This document shows positions 9,077 to 17,706 of a stretch of 64,000 nucleotides of DNA, in pieces. The position numbers were made by a program, and so were the translations under genes. The notes beneath the pieces are model-generated. The model was not told the origin of the DNA, did no database searches, and saw only the letters and a program-made list of their open reading frames with translations. Within the stretch, counting starts at the first letter, position 1, and the number at the start of each line of letters is the position of its first letter. Source of the stretch: an uncultured Caulobacteraceae bacterium (GTDB lineage Bacteria; Pseudomonadota; Alphaproteobacteria; Caulobacterales; TH1-2); contig CALBST010000117.1 of the NCBI GenBank assembly GCA_937967425.1, positions 35,078 through 99,077 of the forward strand, written 5' to 3'.

Positions 9077-9510
9077 AACTTTCGGTTCGGGCCATCTTGG
9101 TGACGGCTCTGGTGGCGCTGGCGGCTGGCTTTGGCGGGGTCTGGTTAGGCATGAAGGCGCTGGCGCCTGCGCCCGCCCCCTCCATGCACGATGTCGTGCA
9201 TCACCGGCTGGATTTGAGCGGCGATCAACTGGCTAGAATTGAGACGCTTGAGGCAACGTTCGCGGCCCGCAAGCACGCGCTTGAACTTGAAATGCGCTCC
9301 GCGAACGCGGAACTGGCCGCGGCGATCCGCGAAGAACACGAGAACGGTCCAAGGGTGGCCGCCGCCGTCGAGAGATTTCATGGTGCGATGGGACGGCTGC
9401 AGACCGAAACCATCGCTCACATGTTTGCGATGCGCGAGGTCTTGAACGATGAGCAGAAGGCGATTTTCGACGACACCGTCGTTGAGGCGTTGACCACCGA
9501 GCCGCAATGA
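9073..9510 (+). CDS. CnrX-like periplasmic metal sensor
   Basis: Membrane-anchored periplasmic four-helix sensor of the CnrX/ZraP class (heavy-metal resistance superfamily). TTG start at 9073 overlaps the upstream stop. A membrane anchor spans residues 7-27, followed by helices. The metal ligands described for CnrX (His42, His46, Glu63, His119, Met123) line up with H39, H43, E60, H116 and M120 here, all displaced by exactly three residues, so the Ni/Co site appears conserved. On binding metal, CnrX signals through CnrY to release the sigma factor encoded next. Ni2+ or Co2+ as inducer is inferred from these ligands. Confidence 0.85.
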   Translation: MKLSVRAILVTALVALAAGFGGVWLGMKALAPAPAPSMHDVVHHRLDLSGDQLARIETLEATFAARKHALELEMRSANAELAAAIREEHENGPRVAAAVERFHGAMGRLQTETIAHMFAMREVLNDEQKAIFDDTVVEALTTEPQ

Positions 9511-10067
9511 GCGTCCCATCGCCCGAAAGCGATGACGCTTCGCTCGTGGCCGCGGCGCTCGCCGGTCAGGAGGCGGCATTTTCTCTGCTCATGCGCCGTC
9601 ACAAGGAGAAGGTCTATCGGTTCGTGCGCTCCTACGTCGCCGACGCCGACGAAGCCTATGACCTCACACAGGAAGCGTTTGCCGCGGCTTGGCTGGCGCT
9701 TGCTCGCTATGACAAGGACCGTCCATTTCCCGCCTGGGTCAAGCGGATCGCGCTCAACAAATGCCGCGACTGGGCCCGCCGCCGCGCCGTCCGTCGCTTC
9801 TTCTTCGGCGCCGAAAGTATCGAGACTTCCCCAGATATTGCCGCCACAACAGATGCAAGCGATGAAGCCTTGCAGCGCAACCTTGCACGGCTCGATTCCG
9901 CTATTGCAGCCTTGCCGGCGGGTCTGAAAGAGCCACTGCTGCTAACGGCGATCAGCGGCATGAGCCATCACGACGCGGCGCGCGTGCTGAACTTGACGAC
10001 CAAAGCAGTCGAAACGCGCGTCTACCGCGCCAAGGTCGCTCTCGCACGGGCGCTTCGCGATGAGTAA
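9507..10067 (+). CDS. ECF sigma factor, CnrH-like
   Basis: A 186-aa ECF sigma factor. Region 2 includes VYRFVRSYVADADEAYDLTQEAFAAAW, with DLTQE; region 4 includes LPAGLKEPLLLTAISGMSHHDAARVLNLTTKAVETRVYRAKVALARAL. The ATG overlaps the sensor stop (ATGA), so it is translationally coupled to the Y- and X-like genes. By analogy with CnrYXH it is released when the sensor binds metal and transcribes its own operon and metal-efflux genes. Candidate targets in this window are the czc genes, but I cannot demonstrate a shared promoter motif by eye. Confidence 0.9.
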   Translation: MSVPSPESDDASLVAAALAGQEAAFSLLMRRHKEKVYRFVRSYVADADEAYDLTQEAFAAAWLALARYDKDRPFPAWVKRIALNKCRDWARRRAVRRFFFGAESIETSPDIAATTDASDEALQRNLARLDSAIAALPAGLKEPLLLTAISGMSHHDAARVLNLTTKAVETRVYRAKVALARALRDE

Positions 10068-10800
10068 AGCCGCCCAATGGCGCGGCGCAGCACGCATCGG
10101 GCCGTGGTGGGCCGCATTCCTCGGCGCCGCAGGCGACAATGACTTGCATAGCCACCACGCCATTCAAGCATTCGCTGGCCCCCACGCTCTGCTCGTGGAC
10201 GCAAGCGGGGAACATCACGGCCAAGGATTTGTGGCGCCCGCCAATCTGGCCCACCGCGCTACGGGTGCATATCCCAGCAGCTTTCTCTACGTCGATCCCG
10301 ACAGCCCATCCGGGCGGCGGATCGCTCAGGCAATCGGCGATCGGATCAGCGCGCTGTCCCCGATCCAAGCAGAAGAATTAGCCACCATTGTCGAAACCTC
10401 GATCGCGGATGAAGACGCCGATCCATCCGAGCGACTAGCCCATTTGTTGGGCGCGGCAGAGATTGCGCCAACCCGCGACGCTCGCATTGGTAGAGCGCTC
10501 GCCGCCTTTCACGAGAGCGAGGCGCCACTTGACGCGCGCGCAATCGCGCGCGCTCTCAATCTCTCGCAATCACGCGCCGCGCACCTCTTTCGCGATGAAA
10601 TCGGGATGCCGATCCGGTCTTTCCTGCTTTGGTCGAAGCTCCGCCGCGCCATGACCGGCGTCGCCCAGGGCCTTTCGCTCACCGAGGCCGCTCATCATGG
10701 CGGCTTTGCAGACTCAGCTCACTTCTCGCGTACTTGCGTGCGCATGTTTGGCGCAAGCCCGCTCACCATCACGGGCGCGATCAAATTCGACGAAGCGTAG
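10060..10800 (+). CDS. AraC-family transcriptional regulator
   Basis: The C-terminal third carries two helix-turn-helix units typical of AraC: LDARAIARALNLSQSRAAHLFRDEIGMPIRSFLLWSKLRRAM and LSLTEAAHHGGFADSAHFSRTCVRMFGASP. The N-terminal 150 residues look like a cupin-type AraC ligand domain (HSHHAIQAFAG...GQGFVAPANLAHRA) with several histidines. The ATG overlaps the sigma-factor stop, so it is in the same transcript as the CnrYXH-like genes. It may regulate the membrane hydroxylase immediately downstream. Its inducer is unknown. Confidence 0.85.
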   Translation: MSKAAQWRGAARIGPWWAAFLGAAGDNDLHSHHAIQAFAGPHALLVDASGEHHGQGFVAPANLAHRATGAYPSSFLYVDPDSPSGRRIAQAIGDRISALSPIQAEELATIVETSIADEDADPSERLAHLLGAAEIAPTRDARIGRALAAFHESEAPLDARAIARALNLSQSRAAHLFRDEIGMPIRSFLLWSKLRRAMTGVAQGLSLTEAAHHGGFADSAHFSRTCVRMFGASPLTITGAIKFDEA

Positions 10801-10858
10801 CTGTTTCGTTCAAGCCTTAAGGGACGGCCCTCGCCAATTTGGACGCGAGGAGATCCCA

Positions 10859-11707
10859 ATGCGCCTTGCCGTTCGCTATCTAGCTTACCCGCTCATCATC
10901 GGGATCGTATCTATTGGCGCCGTCACGTTGGCCGCCTCGCCGGGCGCCGCCATTGCTCTACCCATTCTGACGCTTGCCGGCGCACTTGTGATTGGGGGAC
11001 TGGAGCGGCTCTCGCCATATCAGCAGGCCTGGACCAAGAACCACGGCGATCTCTGGGCTGACATCCAGTATAATCTTATGGGTGCGGCTCTTATTCAGGC
11101 GAGCGTGCATTTCATCTACCCGCTCAGCACAGCGGCGCTGTCACTCGGACTTTGGCCCAACACATGGCCACTCTGGGCCAGCGTTCTCGGCGTCGGAATT
11201 GTGATAGATTTCGGCCTCTATTGGATGCATCGCTGGAGCCATCGCTCGGCAATTCTGTGGCGTTTCCATCAGCCTCATCACAGCCCCGAACGTCTCTATT
11301 GGCTGAACGGCGAGCGCCGCCATTTGGTGAGCGCGCTCCTTTTGGCGACGCCAGGACTTGTCGCTGTGGCGGTTCTTGGCGCGCCGCAGGCAGCGCTTGC
11401 CGCATGGTTTGCGATCTTACCGGTGCATCTGGCCTTCCAGCACGCCAATATCGACTACACGCTCGGACCATTCCGCCGCCTGTTGGGCGTCGCCGAGATG
11501 CACCGCTGGCACCACAAGCGTGACTACGAGGACGCCCAAGTCAATTTCGGCGAGGTTTTGCTCATTTGGGATTGGCTCTTCGGAACAGCCCATGACGATC
11601 GCCGCGGCGTCGCCGCCGACGACTTAGGTCTGCGTGACGCAGATTACCCACGTGGTTTTTGGCGCCAGCATCTGGCGGCGTTCGGGTCCCGCCGAGCCCG
11701 CTTGTGA
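10859..11707 (+). CDS. Sterol desaturase / fatty-acid hydroxylase family protein
   Basis: An integral membrane di-iron enzyme of the fatty acid hydroxylase superfamily. Several membrane helices precede the histidine boxes HRWSH (with preceding DFGLYWMH), HQPHH, and the C-terminal HRWHHKRDYEDAQVNFG. The start at 10859 has a GAGGAG ribosome site; the longer reading would run through the AraC gene. Family members hydroxylate or desaturate lipids such as fatty acids, sphingoid bases or carotenoids. Here it follows a metal-responsive regulatory operon, so remodelling of membrane lipids under metal stress is a guess only. Confidence 0.85.
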   Translation: MRLAVRYLAYPLIIGIVSIGAVTLAASPGAAIALPILTLAGALVIGGLERLSPYQQAWTKNHGDLWADIQYNLMGAALIQASVHFIYPLSTAALSLGLWPNTWPLWASVLGVGIVIDFGLYWMHRWSHRSAILWRFHQPHHSPERLYWLNGERRHLVSALLLATPGLVAVAVLGAPQAALAAWFAILPVHLAFQHANIDYTLGPFRRLLGVAEMHRWHHKRDYEDAQVNFGEVLLIWDWLFGTAHDDRRGVAADDLGLRDADYPRGFWRQHLAAFGSRRARL

Positions 11708-11743
11708 ACGCGCGAAACGAGCAGCGCTGATCGCCCCGCGCCT

Positions 11744-12220
11744 TTAGTTTGCTGGCGGGCGCGGTGCACGCGCGGAGGAATGATAGACGACGATACGCCA
11801 CGCGCCGCCGCGACGCTGCAACACGCTGGTGGCGACCCCGCGACGTGAAATCGGCGCGCGGGCTGCGGCTTCAGGGAAGGTGATTTCGTAAGTGTAGACT
11901 TCGCTGGCGTAAGCGAGATCCCCCACCACTTCGACGTCAGTCTCAAGGCCGTCAAAATCAAAGCTGGCGATTTCGAGCAGTTCGGGCCCCAAGTGGTGAG
12001 CAAGATAGGTGGCAAAATCGCCCTCGACGCCGCCTTGCTCGAAGACTTGCGAGTCCGGCCAGAAGTAGCGTGCGGCCGCCTCGCCGTCGCGGGCCTCAAC
12101 CGCTTGCCGGTAACCTGAGAGGACCGCTTCCACGGCCGCCTCGTCGGCGCTGGGCTGTGCCGCCGCCGCGCCCGCCATGGCCCAGGCCGCGACAACGACG
12201 ACGATCAATTTCTTCAGCAT
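11744..12220 (-). CDS. Secreted SnoaL/NTF2-like protein
   Basis: A 158-aa protein with a clean signal peptide (MLKKLIVVVVAAWAMAGAAAAQ) followed by an NTF2-like fold: an N-terminal helix VEAVLSGYRQAVEARDGEAAARYFWPDSQVFEQGGVEGDFATYLAHHL and strands ending VLQRRGGAWRIVVYHSS. Such periplasmic proteins are common beside the copper oxidase CopA in alphaproteobacterial resistance loci. The start at 12220 is supported by GGGGAGG upstream. It is divergent from the copper oxidase operon. No catalytic residues are evident. Confidence 0.75.
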   Translation of the reverse strand: MLKKLIVVVVAAWAMAGAAAAQPSADEAAVEAVLSGYRQAVEARDGEAAARYFWPDSQVFEQGGVEGDFATYLAHHLGPELLEIASFDFDGLETDVEVVGDLAYASEVYTYEITFPEAAARAPISRRGVATSVLQRRGGAWRIVVYHSSARAPRPPAN

Positions 12221-12298
12221 CCACGCCTCCCCTTTTTCAGTGCTGCATCTATTGGCGTTTACGCGCCGGTTGCCGATTTCCCGCATCCTGGCGTCAAT

Positions 12299-12317
12299 CT
12301 CAGGCGTAAGGCCTGAG
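12299..12317. promoter_or_regulatory. Dyad between the NTF2-like gene and the copper oxidase operon
   Basis: CTCAGGC-GTAAG-GCCTGAG forms a perfect 7-bp inverted repeat with a 5-base loop, about 60 bp upstream of the multicopper oxidase start in a divergent promoter region. It could be an operator for a copper regulator or a short hairpin in the leader. It does not match the CueR box seen at 5806. Confidence 0.35.
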
Positions 12318-12378
12318 GGATCGCGCCGAAGCGCGCGTATTCTAGGATACTGTCGGGTTTTTCTCAGAGTGGAGCAAC

Positions 12379-14220
12379 ATGGTGCGCAAGGCCCTCGACC
12401 GTCGATCGCTACTGAAGGCTGCGGGCGCAGGAGCTGGCTGGCTGGCGTTTGAGAGCATGCTGCCTGCTTGGGCCCAGACGGGCTCGCCCGGCATCGCGCC
12501 GGCCATGACCACCTTGGCCGGCCCCGATGTGGCGCTGAGCATCGGCCGCTCACCTTTTACAGTTGGCGGCAGAACAGGACACGCCGTGACCATCAACGGT
12601 ACGCTGCCGGCCCCGTTATTGCGGTTGAGAGAAGGCCAAAACGTCCGCCTCGCCGTCACCAACACGCTCGACGAAGACACGTCGATCCATTGGCACGGCA
12701 TCCTGCTTCCCTTCCAAATGGACGGGGTGCCGGGGATCAGCTTTCCGGGCATCCGTCCGCGGGAAACCTTCGTCTATGAGTTCCCGATCATTCAGGCGGG
12801 CACGTTTTGGTATCACAGCCATTCAGGCCTGCAGGAAGCATTAGGCCATTACGGACCGATCATCATCGATCCGGCTTCGCGCGATCCGATCGAATACGAC
12901 CGCGAACACGTGCTCGTTTTGTCGGACTGGAGCTTCATGCATCCGCACCAGATCTTGGCGCGCCTGAAGCAAAGCCCCGGCTATTTCAATTATCAACGAA
13001 CAACGGTGGCGGGCCTCCTTTCAGGTGAAGACCGGATGAGCGCCGCCGACCGGCGCATGTGGGCCGAAATGCGCATGGACCCGCGCGACGTGCTCGACGT
13101 CAGCGGCTCAACCTACACGTACTTGATCAATGGCCATGGGCCTGATGAAAACTGGACGGGTCTCTTCCGTCCCGGCGAGCGCGTGCGGCTGCGCATCATC
13201 AACGCCTCGGCAATGTCGATCTTCAACGTGCGCATTCCGGGCCTCGCCATGACCGTCGTCCAAGCCGACGGCGAAAACGTGCGACCTGTCGAAACCGATG
13301 AATTCCAAATTTCCGTCGCTGAAACCTACGACGTCATCGTCACACCGACCGAAGACCGCGCTTACACGATTGTCTCCGAAGCCATAGACCGCTCCGGGAT
13401 GTGCCGCGCCACCTTGGCGCCACGACTTGGTATGAGCGCTGAGGTCCCGCCGCTACGCGAAGTCCCAAATCTCACCATGCGCGACATGGGCATGAATATG
13501 GGCGGGATGGGCGGCATGGATATGGGCGGCATGGACATGTCCGGCGCCATGCCCGGTATGGACCACTCAGGCATGGACATGAGTGGCATGGCCGGGATGA
13601 ACCACGACATGGGCGCTGGCGCGAACGCTATGGATCATTCGAGTATGGACATGGGCGCGATGAATATGCGCGACCCAGAAAACGCCCCGCCAGACATGGC
13701 GGTCGGCGTCGGCGTCCAAACAATTTCGCCGATGCCGCAAAACCGGATGGGCGAGCGCCCGCTTGGGCTCGAGAATGTCGATCATCGCGTGCTCGTCTAC
13801 ACCGATCTCATTGCTTTGACGCCCAATCGCGATCGCCGTGCGCCCTCCCGCACGATGGAGATTCACCTCACCGGCAATATGGAACGTTTCATGTGGGGCT
13901 TTGACGGGCGCCGCTTCAGCGAACTGGTCGAGCCAATCCGGTTTGAGCGAAACGAGCGCGTACGCGTGACGCTGGTCAACGACACCATGATGTCGCATCC
14001 CATTCACCTCCACGGCCACTTCTTCGAACTGGTCAACGGCCATGACGGTCACCAGCCCTTAAAGCACACCGTGAATGTCGCGCCGGGCGGCAAGGTGACT
14101 TTCGACCTCACCGCCGATAATCCTGGCGATTGGGCGTTTCATTGCCACCTCTTGCTTCACATGCATGCGGGCATGTTCAACGTCGTGACCATCCGTCCGC
14201 TTGACGGAGACGTCTCGTGA
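12379..14220 (+). CDS. copA: Periplasmic multicopper oxidase, copper-resistance CopA type
   Basis: Oxidises Cu+ to the less toxic Cu2+ in the periplasm and sequesters copper. A Tat signal is visible (DRRSLLKAAGAGAGWLAFE). Copper sites appear in order: SIHWHGILLPFQMDGV, FWYHSHSGLQEALGHYGP, HPIHLHGHFFEL, and HCHLLLHMHAGM with the type-1 Cys-His pair. Residues about 370-440 form a Met/His-rich insert (MGMNMGGMGGMDMGG, MDHSGMDMSGMAGMNHDM) as in PcoA/CopA, likely Cu+ capture. The length of 613 aa is normal. The stop overlaps the copB start (ATGA type). It is unrelated to the P-type ATPase of the same symbol at 3184. Confidence 0.96.
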   Translation: MVRKALDRRSLLKAAGAGAGWLAFESMLPAWAQTGSPGIAPAMTTLAGPDVALSIGRSPFTVGGRTGHAVTINGTLPAPLLRLREGQNVRLAVTNTLDEDTSIHWHGILLPFQMDGVPGISFPGIRPRETFVYEFPIIQAGTFWYHSHSGLQEALGHYGPIIIDPASRDPIEYDREHVLVLSDWSFMHPHQILARLKQSPGYFNYQRTTVAGLLSGEDRMSAADRRMWAEMRMDPRDVLDVSGSTYTYLINGHGPDENWTGLFRPGERVRLRIINASAMSIFNVRIPGLAMTVVQADGENVRPVETDEFQISVAETYDVIVTPTEDRAYTIVSEAIDRSGMCRATLAPRLGMSAEVPPLREVPNLTMRDMGMNMGGMGGMDMGGMDMSGAMPGMDHSGMDMSGMAGMNHDMGAGANAMDHSSMDMGAMNMRDPENAPPDMAVGVGVQTISPMPQNRMGERPLGLENVDHRVLVYTDLIALTPNRDRRAPSRTMEIHLTGNMERFMWGFDGRRFSELVEPIRFERNERVRVTLVNDTMMSHPIHLHGHFFELVNGHDGHQPLKHTVNVAPGGKVTFDLTADNPGDWAFHCHLLLHMHAGMFNVVTIRPLDGDVS

Positions 14221-15395
14221 GATTTTTCGCCGCCACCCTCACCCCGATTGTGCTCGCGGTGGCAAGCCCCGCGCTTGCGCAAACAAGCGATCATTCCGCC
14301 CACCAGCAAACGCCTCCTGCGACTGCGCAACCGGCTCAAACTGCCGATCCGCATGCAGGCCATACGATGCCAGCGCCGCAGGCCACACAACCCGATCCGC
14401 AGGCGCCGGCCCATGACATGCCTGGCATGACCATGCCGTCAGCGACGCCTGATCCACATGCCGGCCACACCATGCCGGGCATGACCATGCCGCAGGCAAC
14501 CCAGCCTGATCCACATGCTGGACACGACATGTCGACGATGCCCGAGATGGCTTGGCCGCAAACGCCTCCAAGCGAGGCCGGTCACGACATGTCAGGTATG
14601 ACCATGATGCCCAATGTGGAGACCAGCGCCGACAATGCGGGGCGACCACCCGAGCCGCCGCCTCCGGCTGCTGCAGGCGCAGGCCCCGCGCACGCGGCCG
14701 ATCTTTACTTCGATGCTCAGCAAATGGCTGCCGCCCGCGAGCAATTGCTGGTTGAGAATGGCGACATCCGCACCAGCGTCGTCATTCTCGATCGTCTTGA
14801 AGCGACGTTCGGCGAAGGCGCGGACGGCTATGTCTGGGACGCACAAGGCTGGTATGGCGGCGACATCAACCGCTTCTGGTGGAAAAGCGAAGGCGAAGGC
14901 GCCATCAACGGCGAACTGGAAAGCGGCGAAATCGAAGCGCTCTACAGTCGCGCATTCACGCCCTACTTTGACTTCCAAACGGGCGTCCGCCAGCGTTATA
15001 CACCCGACGCTGATCGCACCGATCTTGTCGTCGGGGTGCAAGGTCTTGCGCCCAATTGGTTCGAAGTCGATGTCGCTGCGTTCTTGTCCAATGAAGGCGA
15101 GTTGAGCGCACGCGCTGAAGCCGAATACGATCTGCGTTTGACACAGCGCCTCATCCTGCAGCCGCGCGCCGAGGTCGGCTTTTCGGCCGAGGACGTTCCC
15201 GAACTTGCCACGGGTTCTGGCCTCACCAACGCAGAGCTGGGCGTGCGCTTGCGCTACGAAATCCGGCGCGAATTCGCACCCTATGTCGGGATCGAGTGGT
15301 CAAGCAGCTTCGGGGACACGCGCGATTACGTTGAAGCGAGAGGCGAAGACGCGGAAGACACCCGTTTGGTCTTGGGCATCCGCGCCTGGTTTTGA
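14217..15395 (+). CDS. copB: Copper-resistance outer-membrane protein CopB
   Basis: Outer-membrane beta-barrel partner of the CopA oxidase. It has a signal peptide (to about residue 21) and a long low-complexity His/Met region (about 25-145) with repeated DPHAGHTMP and MPGMTMP units. The CopB domain follows: DLYFDAQQMAAAREQLL, YVWDAQGWYGGDINRFWWKSEGEG, and barrel strands ending RLVLGIRAWF with C-terminal Phe. The start overlaps the copA stop by four bases. The 120-residue metal-binding stretch is longer than in many homologues. Confidence 0.94.
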   Translation: MRFFAATLTPIVLAVASPALAQTSDHSAHQQTPPATAQPAQTADPHAGHTMPAPQATQPDPQAPAHDMPGMTMPSATPDPHAGHTMPGMTMPQATQPDPHAGHDMSTMPEMAWPQTPPSEAGHDMSGMTMMPNVETSADNAGRPPEPPPPAAAGAGPAHAADLYFDAQQMAAAREQLLVENGDIRTSVVILDRLEATFGEGADGYVWDAQGWYGGDINRFWWKSEGEGAINGELESGEIEALYSRAFTPYFDFQTGVRQRYTPDADRTDLVVGVQGLAPNWFEVDVAAFLSNEGELSARAEAEYDLRLTQRLILQPRAEVGFSAEDVPELATGSGLTNAELGVRLRYEIRREFAPYVGIEWSSSFGDTRDYVEARGEDAEDTRLVLGIRAWF

Positions 15396-15418
15396 ACAAC
15401 TCCAAAAGGAAATCGACA

Positions 15419-15721
15419 ATGAGAAAATTCGCGATCGTTGCTCTCGCCGCCGCCGCGCTTGCGGCATGCCAGCCAGCGGCCAATCAAGATGCATCCCCGC
15501 CAACTGACACTGCGGCGACACAAGAGCCCGCGCCTGCCGCGCCGCAAACGGCAGAGACGGCGCCTGCGACCGAACCGGCGGCAACGCCCGCACTGAGCAC
15601 GCCGGCGCCACGGCGGCCCCGCGCTGAGCCCACGCCTGCACCTACCCCCGCGCCCGCGCAAACTACGCCCGATCACGACATGTCGGACATGCCGAATATG
15701 GAGCATCCGCCGGGGCAGTAG
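15419..15721 (+). CDS. Small Pro/Ala/Thr-rich lipoprotein
   Basis: A 100-aa protein starting MRKFAIVALAAAALAACQPA, with a lipoprotein signal and lipobox LAAC. The rest is a flexible Pro/Ala/Thr/Glu tether ending DHDMSDMPNMEHPP, a short His/Met/Asp metal-binding tail. The AAAAGGA ribosome site at 15401-15407 supports the start. It lies between copB and the PepSY gene in a probable copper operon. The family is not recognised; it may be a periplasmic copper-binding tether. Confidence 0.7.
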   Translation: MRKFAIVALAAAALAACQPAANQDASPPTDTAATQEPAPAAPQTAETAPATEPAATPALSTPAPRRPRAEPTPAPTPAPAQTTPDHDMSDMPNMEHPPGQ

Positions 15722-15746
15722 TCGGGGCAGTAGTCGGGGCAGTAAT
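15711..15746 (+). repeat. Three tandem 12-bp units spanning the stop codon
   Basis: CGGGGCAGTAGT (15711-15722), the same unit (15723-15734) and CGGGGCAGTAAT (15735-15746) lie head to tail. Because 12 is a multiple of three, each unit adds an in-frame stop: TAG, TAG, TAA. Replication slippage is the likely source. Confidence 0.9.
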
Positions 15747-15811
15747 CAGCTCCGCCGCACGCGCAGCGCCGCGGCGACTTAGAACTACGAAAACCTTGGG
15801 GGAGGGACATC

Positions 15812-16552
15812 GTGAATCTCGCGCGTTTGGCGTCTTTTGTACATAAATGGCTTGCGCTCCTGGTCGGGGTGCAGATCGTCTTTTGGGTTGTCAGCGGACT
15901 CTTCTTTACGATCATCCCGATCGAGCAGATCCGCAGCGAGCATTTGATACGCCCGCCTGAGACGGCGTCTCCGCTCGCCATCGCCGATGGCCCGGCTTTA
16001 GGCGGGCTCCGCGACGCACAAGGCAGAGCCCCCACCAAACTGACGATCGAGACGCGTCCCACGCTCGGGCAAGTCGTAGTTGCAGAATTCGCGGACGGCC
16101 CACCAGCACTCTTCGACGCCACCACGTTTCGACAGCTGTCGCCGCTCGATGCTGAGGCCGCCACTGCGGTTGCGCGAGGTCACGTAACGCTCGCCTCGGC
16201 GCCTACGCGGGTCGAGCTGATCGAGACCGAAAGTTCAGAATATCGTGGCGCCCTGCCTGCGTGGCGGGCCCAATTCGAAGATGGCGGCTTGGCGGTTTAT
16301 GTCGCCGCCAATACTGGCGCTGTCACCGCGCGCCGCTCCGATATTTGGCGGCTCTATGACACGTTGTGGGCGCTCCACATCATGGACTGGCAAAACCACG
16401 AGGATTTCAATCATCCTCTTATCATCATCGTGACCGCTATAACGCTTTTGTCGGTCATCGCCGGCATCGTGCTCATCCCCTACCGCATCCGGTTCGGCGG
16501 CGGGCGCCGGCGCAAGAACGGGCCGACGGCCAGCGCCGCAGCGGACAGCTGA
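15812..16552 (+). CDS. PepSY-type membrane protein
   Basis: A 246-aa inner-membrane protein with a helix at about 8-33 (VHKWLALLVGVQIVFWVVSGLFF), a periplasmic domain with PepSY-like strands (about 50-185, ending GLAVYVAANTGAVTARRSDIWRLYDTLWALHIMDW) and a C-terminal helix (about 205-228). The HKW and LWALHIMDW signatures are found in PepSY_TM proteins that accompany copper and iron systems and may donate or move electrons. Start is GTG at 15812, with GGGGGAGGG upstream. Function is unproven; the operon position suggests copper handling. Confidence 0.75.
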   Translation: MNLARLASFVHKWLALLVGVQIVFWVVSGLFFTIIPIEQIRSEHLIRPPETASPLAIADGPALGGLRDAQGRAPTKLTIETRPTLGQVVVAEFADGPPALFDATTFRQLSPLDAEAATAVARGHVTLASAPTRVELIETESSEYRGALPAWRAQFEDGGLAVYVAANTGAVTARRSDIWRLYDTLWALHIMDWQNHEDFNHPLIIIVTAITLLSVIAGIVLIPYRIRFGGGRRRKNGPTASAAADS

Positions 16553-16619
16553 GGGATTGGCAAGCCGCGCGCGTATTGAAGGATGTGAGCGGCCCCGACG
16601 CTCACGAACGGAGAATTAC

Positions 16620-16952
16620 ATGAAACGCAAACTTCTGGTCACCGCGATTGCTGCGGCGTTGGCGTCAAGCTTCGCTATGGCCGCGCCAGCCCTCGCCCAT
16701 CAGGGAGAAAACCATCAGGCGGTGCCGCAGACCGCCGAGGGTGAGGGAACGGTGACCGCCATTGATGCGCAGGCCGGCACCGTCACCCTCAATCACGGCC
16801 CGATCGCGAGCCTCGGCTGGCCAGCAATGACGATGACTTTCCGCGTGCATTCCGCCGCCGTCTTGCAAGGCGTCAGCGTCGGCCAGCGTGTTCATTTTGA
16901 GCTGATGAACGACAACGGCCGTCCGATGGTGACGGAAATCCACGTGCTTTGA
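16620..16952 (+). CDS. CusF-like periplasmic copper-binding protein
   Basis: A signal peptide (MKRKLLVTAIAAALASSFAMAAPALA) is followed by a small OB-fold of the CusF type: GTVTAIDAQAGTVTLNHGPIASLGWPAMTMTF, then VGQRVHFELM. The H, W and MxM of NHGPIASLGWPAMTM are the Cu+/Ag+ ligands and cation-pi tryptophan of CusF. It likely passes Cu+ to an efflux pump or oxidase. A second CusF-like gene lies in the cus operon at 25726, and a third such domain ends CusB. Confidence 0.9.
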   Translation: MKRKLLVTAIAAALASSFAMAAPALAHQGENHQAVPQTAEGEGTVTAIDAQAGTVTLNHGPIASLGWPAMTMTFRVHSAAVLQGVSVGQRVHFELMNDNGRPMVTEIHVL

Positions 16953-17019
16953 TTCGAAACGGAAGCGAGCGCCGCACGCAGCTAAGGCTCGTGCGGCGCG
17001 GGCCTTTGAGGGGAAGAAT

Positions 17020-17706
17020 ATGGCGAACACGAAGTCGATGGTCCGCATTGCGGCAGTGCTGGCCGTGGCGTTTTCGCTACTGCTGCTAACCCCACAAATC
17101 TCTTTCGCTCACAGCGGCGAGCAACATCCCCCGCAAGCAGCGCAAACCGACGCATCGCAGGCCGCACCCGAACACGACATGGGCGCGATGCAGCCCGGCG
17201 AAATGACATGGCCGACCGCTGAAGGCGCGGGCGGTATGGTGATGGATCATGATGCCCGCCCGACCACCATGTCAGGCAGGATCATACGCTGGCTTGGCGT
17301 GTGGCACCCAGCCGTCATCCATTTTCCCATCGCCTTGCTGCTTACCGTCGCATTCTTGGAAGCGATGGCCGCCATCCGTCGCAAGCCCATCTACGCGGCC
17401 AGCAATAAGATCTTGCTTGCTGTGGCCACGCTCGGCGCTTTTGCCGCCGCGCCATTGGGTTGGGCGAATGCAGGTCTTCCTGCGGCTGATGATGAGTCCG
17501 CGCTTGTTCTGCACCGGTGGATCGGCACCGCGATCCCGTTCCTCATCGCCTTCGTTTGGTGGCTCAAAAAACCGGTCGACGAGGCCGCCGTTCGCCAAGG
17601 CAGCCGCTTCTACGAAACAGTCCTAGCTTTGAGCGTGCTGGTGATCCTCGCTCAGGCCTATCTTGGCGCGGAAGTGACACACGGCGCCGGACACTTGGCG
17701 TTCTGA
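17020..17706 (+). CDS. DUF2231 membrane protein
   Basis: A 228-aa protein with a signal or anchor helix (about 9-31) and a short Met/His segment (PEHDMGAMQPGEMTW). Four membrane helices follow and match DUF2231 (WHPAVIHFPIALLLTVAFLEAM; RWIGTAIPFLIAFVWWL). The conserved HPxxxHFPIA is the family hallmark and may bind haem or metal. It is the last gene of the copper-oxidase group. Its stop overlaps the next ATG. Biochemical role is unknown. Confidence 0.8.
   Translation: MANTKSMVRIAAVLAVAFSLLLLTPQISFAHSGEQHPPQAAQTDASQAAPEHDMGAMQPGEMTWPTAEGAGGMVMDHDARPTTMSGRIIRWLGVWHPAVIHFPIALLLTVAFLEAMAAIRRKPIYAASNKILLAVATLGAFAAAPLGWANAGLPAADDESALVLHRWIGTAIPFLIAFVWWLKKPVDEAAVRQGSRFYETVLALSVLVILAQAYLGAEVTHGAGHLAF

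Noticed and set aside
15673..16164. 163-codon minus-strand frame opposite the PepSY gene
   Set aside because: Overlaps the lipoprotein tail repeats and the PepSY gene on the other strand; no family features.
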